DNA from: an uncultured Ectothiorhodospiraceae bacterium
GTDB lineage: Bacteria; Pseudomonadota; Gammaproteobacteria; UBA9214
Assembly: GCA_947258945.1 (NCBI GenBank)
Contig: CAMYKJ010000108.1
Span: 1-7,838, forward strand
Direction of reading: 5' to 3'
Length of the DNA stretch: 7,838 bases
Within the stretch, counting starts at the first letter, position 1. The number at the start of each line of letters is the position of its first letter. Position numbers and translations under genes: made by a program. The notes under the pieces were generated by a model. It was given only the letters and a program-made list of their open reading frames with translations. It was not told where the DNA came from and ran no database searches. This document shows positions 5,865 through 7,838 of the stretch, piece by piece.

Positions 5865-7399
5865 ATGATGTATGAAGCCAAACCCGGTCCCGCGGACAAC
5901 ACCAGCCAGCCAAACCAATCCGCCGCCGCCCCAGCTGCATATCGCCCGTCAAGTCCGCGTGACCTGAACTGGGACTATGCCGGCAAGGAGATCTTCGACG
6001 TCGCGGTCATCGGCGGCGGGGTGAACGGCGCCAGCCTCTACAGTGAACTGTGCCGCCAGGGCTGGCGGACCCTGCTGGTCGACAAAAACGATTTTGCCGC
6101 CGGCTCCAGCCAGGCCTCGGGCATGATGGTCTGGGGCGGCCTGCTGTATCTACGGGTCGGCGACCTGCTGACAGTCGCAAAGCTCTCGCGTTCGCGTGAC
6201 CGCATGATCAGGGAACTGGGTGACTGGACACAACCCGTTTTCTACCGCTTTACTGGCTGCTTGGCGGCGGGCGCCGCCGCTTGCCATCTTATGAAAGACA
6301 ATTCGACGAGACCACCCTCATCCAGCGTGACGGACACCGCGGCGCCTTTCGTTACGAAGAGGCCATGCTGCGCGCTTCCGACGCACGCTTCGCGCTGCAC
6401 TGGCTCACCGCCCACGCACCACCTGCCGGCTGCGCACTGAACTACTGTGACCTGGCGTCTGCAGACTATGATCGCCAGCAACAGCTGTGGCGGCTCGAGC
6501 TGCGTGACCGCCTGGGTGACGCAGGCGCCACGGCGCGGGCCCGGCTTATCGTCAATTGCACCGGCGTGTGGGTCGATGAACTGAATGCGCAATGCGGCAT
6601 CGAGTCGCCGTACCGGCACGCGCTCAGCAAGGGGGTCTACCTCGGCCTGCCGCGCGAGGAAGGACACCACTCCCCGCTGATCTTCGACATGGGCACCAAC
6701 GGCGACGTGATGACCTGCGTGCCCTGGGGACCGGTGGCGCTGTGGGGGCCGACCGAAACGGCCATCGACAGCATCGAGGCGGGGCTGGCGCCGGATGCGT
6801 CTGACCTGCACTTCCTGCTGGAGACAGCGAACCAGCACCTGCGTCGCGAGGTACAGGCCGCGGATATCGTCTCGCTGCGCTGCGGCATTCGCGCCCTCGC
6901 GGTCAAACGCGATTATGTCGCGGACCGCTATCCGCTGGAGCTGTCACGGCGCAGCATCGTGCATGCGGACCGCGAACGCCCCTGGATTTCCGTGTACGGC
7001 GGCAAGCTGACCGGGTGTCGGGAACTGGCGGCACAGATCCGCAGCCGCATTGCGGCACGCGTTAGCCCTGCGCTGGCCGACACGCGTACCGGCGACGTTG
7101 CCGACCCTGAAATGGAACTGAGCCGTTTCCCCGGCATCGACCAGCCGTTGCCTTCGCCGCAGTGGTGTCGGGACCATGAATTTTGCTGTACCTTGGAAGA
7201 CTACCTGCGACGGCGCACCAACATCAGCCAGTGGCTGCCGCGGCAGGGACTGGGGCATGACAACGAAAACCGTGCTGCCCTGCTGGCCGTGGCGCAGGTC
7301 TTCCATGGCGAGGACGCCGAGGCCGCGCTGACACGCTACGAACAACAGGTCGAGACGCAGCATGACCGGCTGCTGGCGGGGCTGGATACGGACCGTTGA
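5865..7399 (+). pseudogene. GlpD-like FAD-dependent glycerol-3-phosphate dehydrogenase, split by a frameshift
   Basis: Two overlapping frames together encode one protein of about 511 residues, a normal length for GlpD-type enzymes. The first frame (from 5865) gives a disordered Pro/Ala/Ser-rich start, then a Rossmann FAD-binding motif with GGGVNG at residues 50-55, a strand-ending acid in LLVDKNDFAAGSS (D73), and WGGLLYL. It stays in register to FYRF (residue 129, codon 6249-6251). The family match then continues in the -1 frame from 6251 (YWLLGGGRRRLPSYERQF) through GAFRYEEAMLRASDAR, IVNCTGVWVDEL, YGGKLTG near 6997-7017, and a GlpD C-terminal segment with TLEDYLRRR. One missing T in the TTT run at 6249-6251 explains the break; the first frame otherwise ends at 6440. 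Family role: oxidation of glycerol 3-phosphate to dihydroxyacetone phosphate with electrons to quinone at the membrane. The active-site region is divergent (SQASGMMVWGG), so the substrate may differ. A sequencing error is as likely as a real mutation. The ATG at 5868 is an alternative start. Confidence 0.8.
6246..6256 (+). other. Frameshift point in the GlpD-like gene
   Basis: In frame 1 the sequence reads CGC TTT ACT GGC; reading CGC TTT, then TAC TGG from 6251 restores the family-like frame. A single lost T in a T run would produce this. No classical slippery heptamer is present, so programmed frameshifting is unlikely. Confidence 0.65.
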
Positions 7400-7466
7400 G
7401 CGAGGCGCCGGCGGCTGGTCAGCCCGGCACCTTGCTGAACCGATCAATGACAGCGGGAGAACATCC

Positions 7467-7838
7467 ATGGCAGGCACTGACCCATCGCTTCCCGCCATCC
7501 TCGGCGGTACCGCAGCCGTCACCGCGGACCATGCACAGGCAAACCGCTGGCCCATCCTGACCGACGAGGACGAACAGGCGGTGTTGCGCGTACTGCGCGA
7601 CGGCAACCTCAGCTTTCATCCCGAGGTGCAGGCACTGGAGGCCGACTACGCCGGCCTCACCGGTCGCCGTCATGCCCTGGCACACAACAACGGCACCGCG
7701 GGACTGCTTGCGGCCTTCTTCGCCCTGGACCTGCAGCCCGGCGACGAGGTGCTGGTGCCCAGTGCAACCTGGTGGGCCTCGGTCTTGCCCATGCTGTGGG
7801 TCGGGCTGGTGCCGGTGTTCTGCGACAGCGAGGAAGAA
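7467..7838 (+). CDS. DegT/DnrJ/EryC1/StrS-family PLP aminotransferase, N-terminal part (3' end cut by window)
   Basis: The first 124 residues are seen, open to the window edge. GGGAGA at 7455-7460, 6 bases before the ATG, supports the start. Recognisable family segments in order: WPILTDEDEQAVLRVLRDGNLS (28-49), where other members have a W-P-x-x-x-x-E-E start; HALAHNNGTAGLLAAFFAL (69-87), containing the NGTxxL loop that helps hold PLP phosphate; PGDEVLVPSATWWA (91-104); and GLVPVFCDSE (113-122). The catalytic Schiff-base lysine would lie further on, outside the window. These enzymes usually move an amino group to keto-sugars or cyclitols for surface polysaccharides or secondary metabolites. 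The N-terminus resembles the inosose/AHBA-synthase-like branch as much as nucleotide-sugar enzymes, so the substrate is open. It starts 67 bases after the GlpD-like gene on the same strand, probably in the same operon. Confidence 0.85.
   Translation, partial: MAGTDPSLPAILGGTAAVTADHAQANRWPILTDEDEQAVLRVLRDGNLSFHPEVQALEADYAGLTGRRHALAHNNGTAGLLAAFFALDLQPGDEVLVPSATWWASVLPMLWVGLVPVFCDSEEE

Noticed and set aside
5860..5865. Perfect TTGACA -35 box at the GlpD-like start
   Set aside because: No -10-like hexamer lies 16-18 bases downstream, and transcription would begin after the start codon.
6242..6838. 198-codon open frame on the - strand
   Set aside because: It overlaps the conserved middle of the GlpD-like protein; no recognisable motifs.
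6944..7606. 220-codon open frame on the - strand
   Set aside because: It is antisense to the end of the GlpD-like gene and the start of the aminotransferase, both supported by clear family motifs.
1..7838. CRISPR array, tRNA, rRNA, insertion sequence or phage genes
   Set aside because: No regularly spaced repeats, RNA gene signatures, transposase or integrase motifs were seen on either strand.

Overview
The window reads as a chromosomal stretch from a moderately GC-rich gammaproteobacterium. This rests mainly on the ABC-F protein, which looks closely like Escherichia coli YbiT along its whole length, and on an RhlE-type DEAD-box helicase. Species or order cannot be fixed from the sequence alone. 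All supported genes lie on the + strand, with short gaps; the longest gene-free stretch is about 255 bases.

Layout. The window opens inside a rubrerythrin-like gene, of which the C-terminal rubredoxin-type iron site is seen. A probable operon of three small genes follows (about 453-1413), each with a good ribosome binding site: a 65-residue protein with seven consecutive lysines near its end, an exported protein with an alpha-crystallin/Hsp20-like domain, and a 67-residue orphan protein. A long hairpin (about 1436-1485) closes this group. Next come an operator-like AT-rich dyad and a membrane methyltransferase-like gene (MddA/NnrU/isoprenylcysteine methyltransferase type). That gene keeps its RHPxY motif but appears to lack about 20 residues carrying the usual EE motif. 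Two core RNA/translation genes follow, rhlE and ybiT, separated by a dRS3-like ATTCCC-N8-GGGAAT palindrome.

The right end is accessory in character. A GlpD-like FAD-dependent dehydrogenase gene is split by one apparent -1 frameshift near 6250, followed by the N-terminal part of a DegT/DnrJ/EryC1/StrS-family PLP aminotransferase that runs off the window. These two may belong to a sugar- or polyol-derived biosynthetic cluster continuing to the right.

How they fit together. RhlE and YbiT both act on RNA or ribosomes, but each seems to have its own leader. The three-gene small-protein operon is the least explained part and the best candidate for something undescribed: an exported small-heat-shock-like protein between two orphan small proteins. 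No complete defence system, CRISPR array, tRNA, rRNA or transposase was seen.
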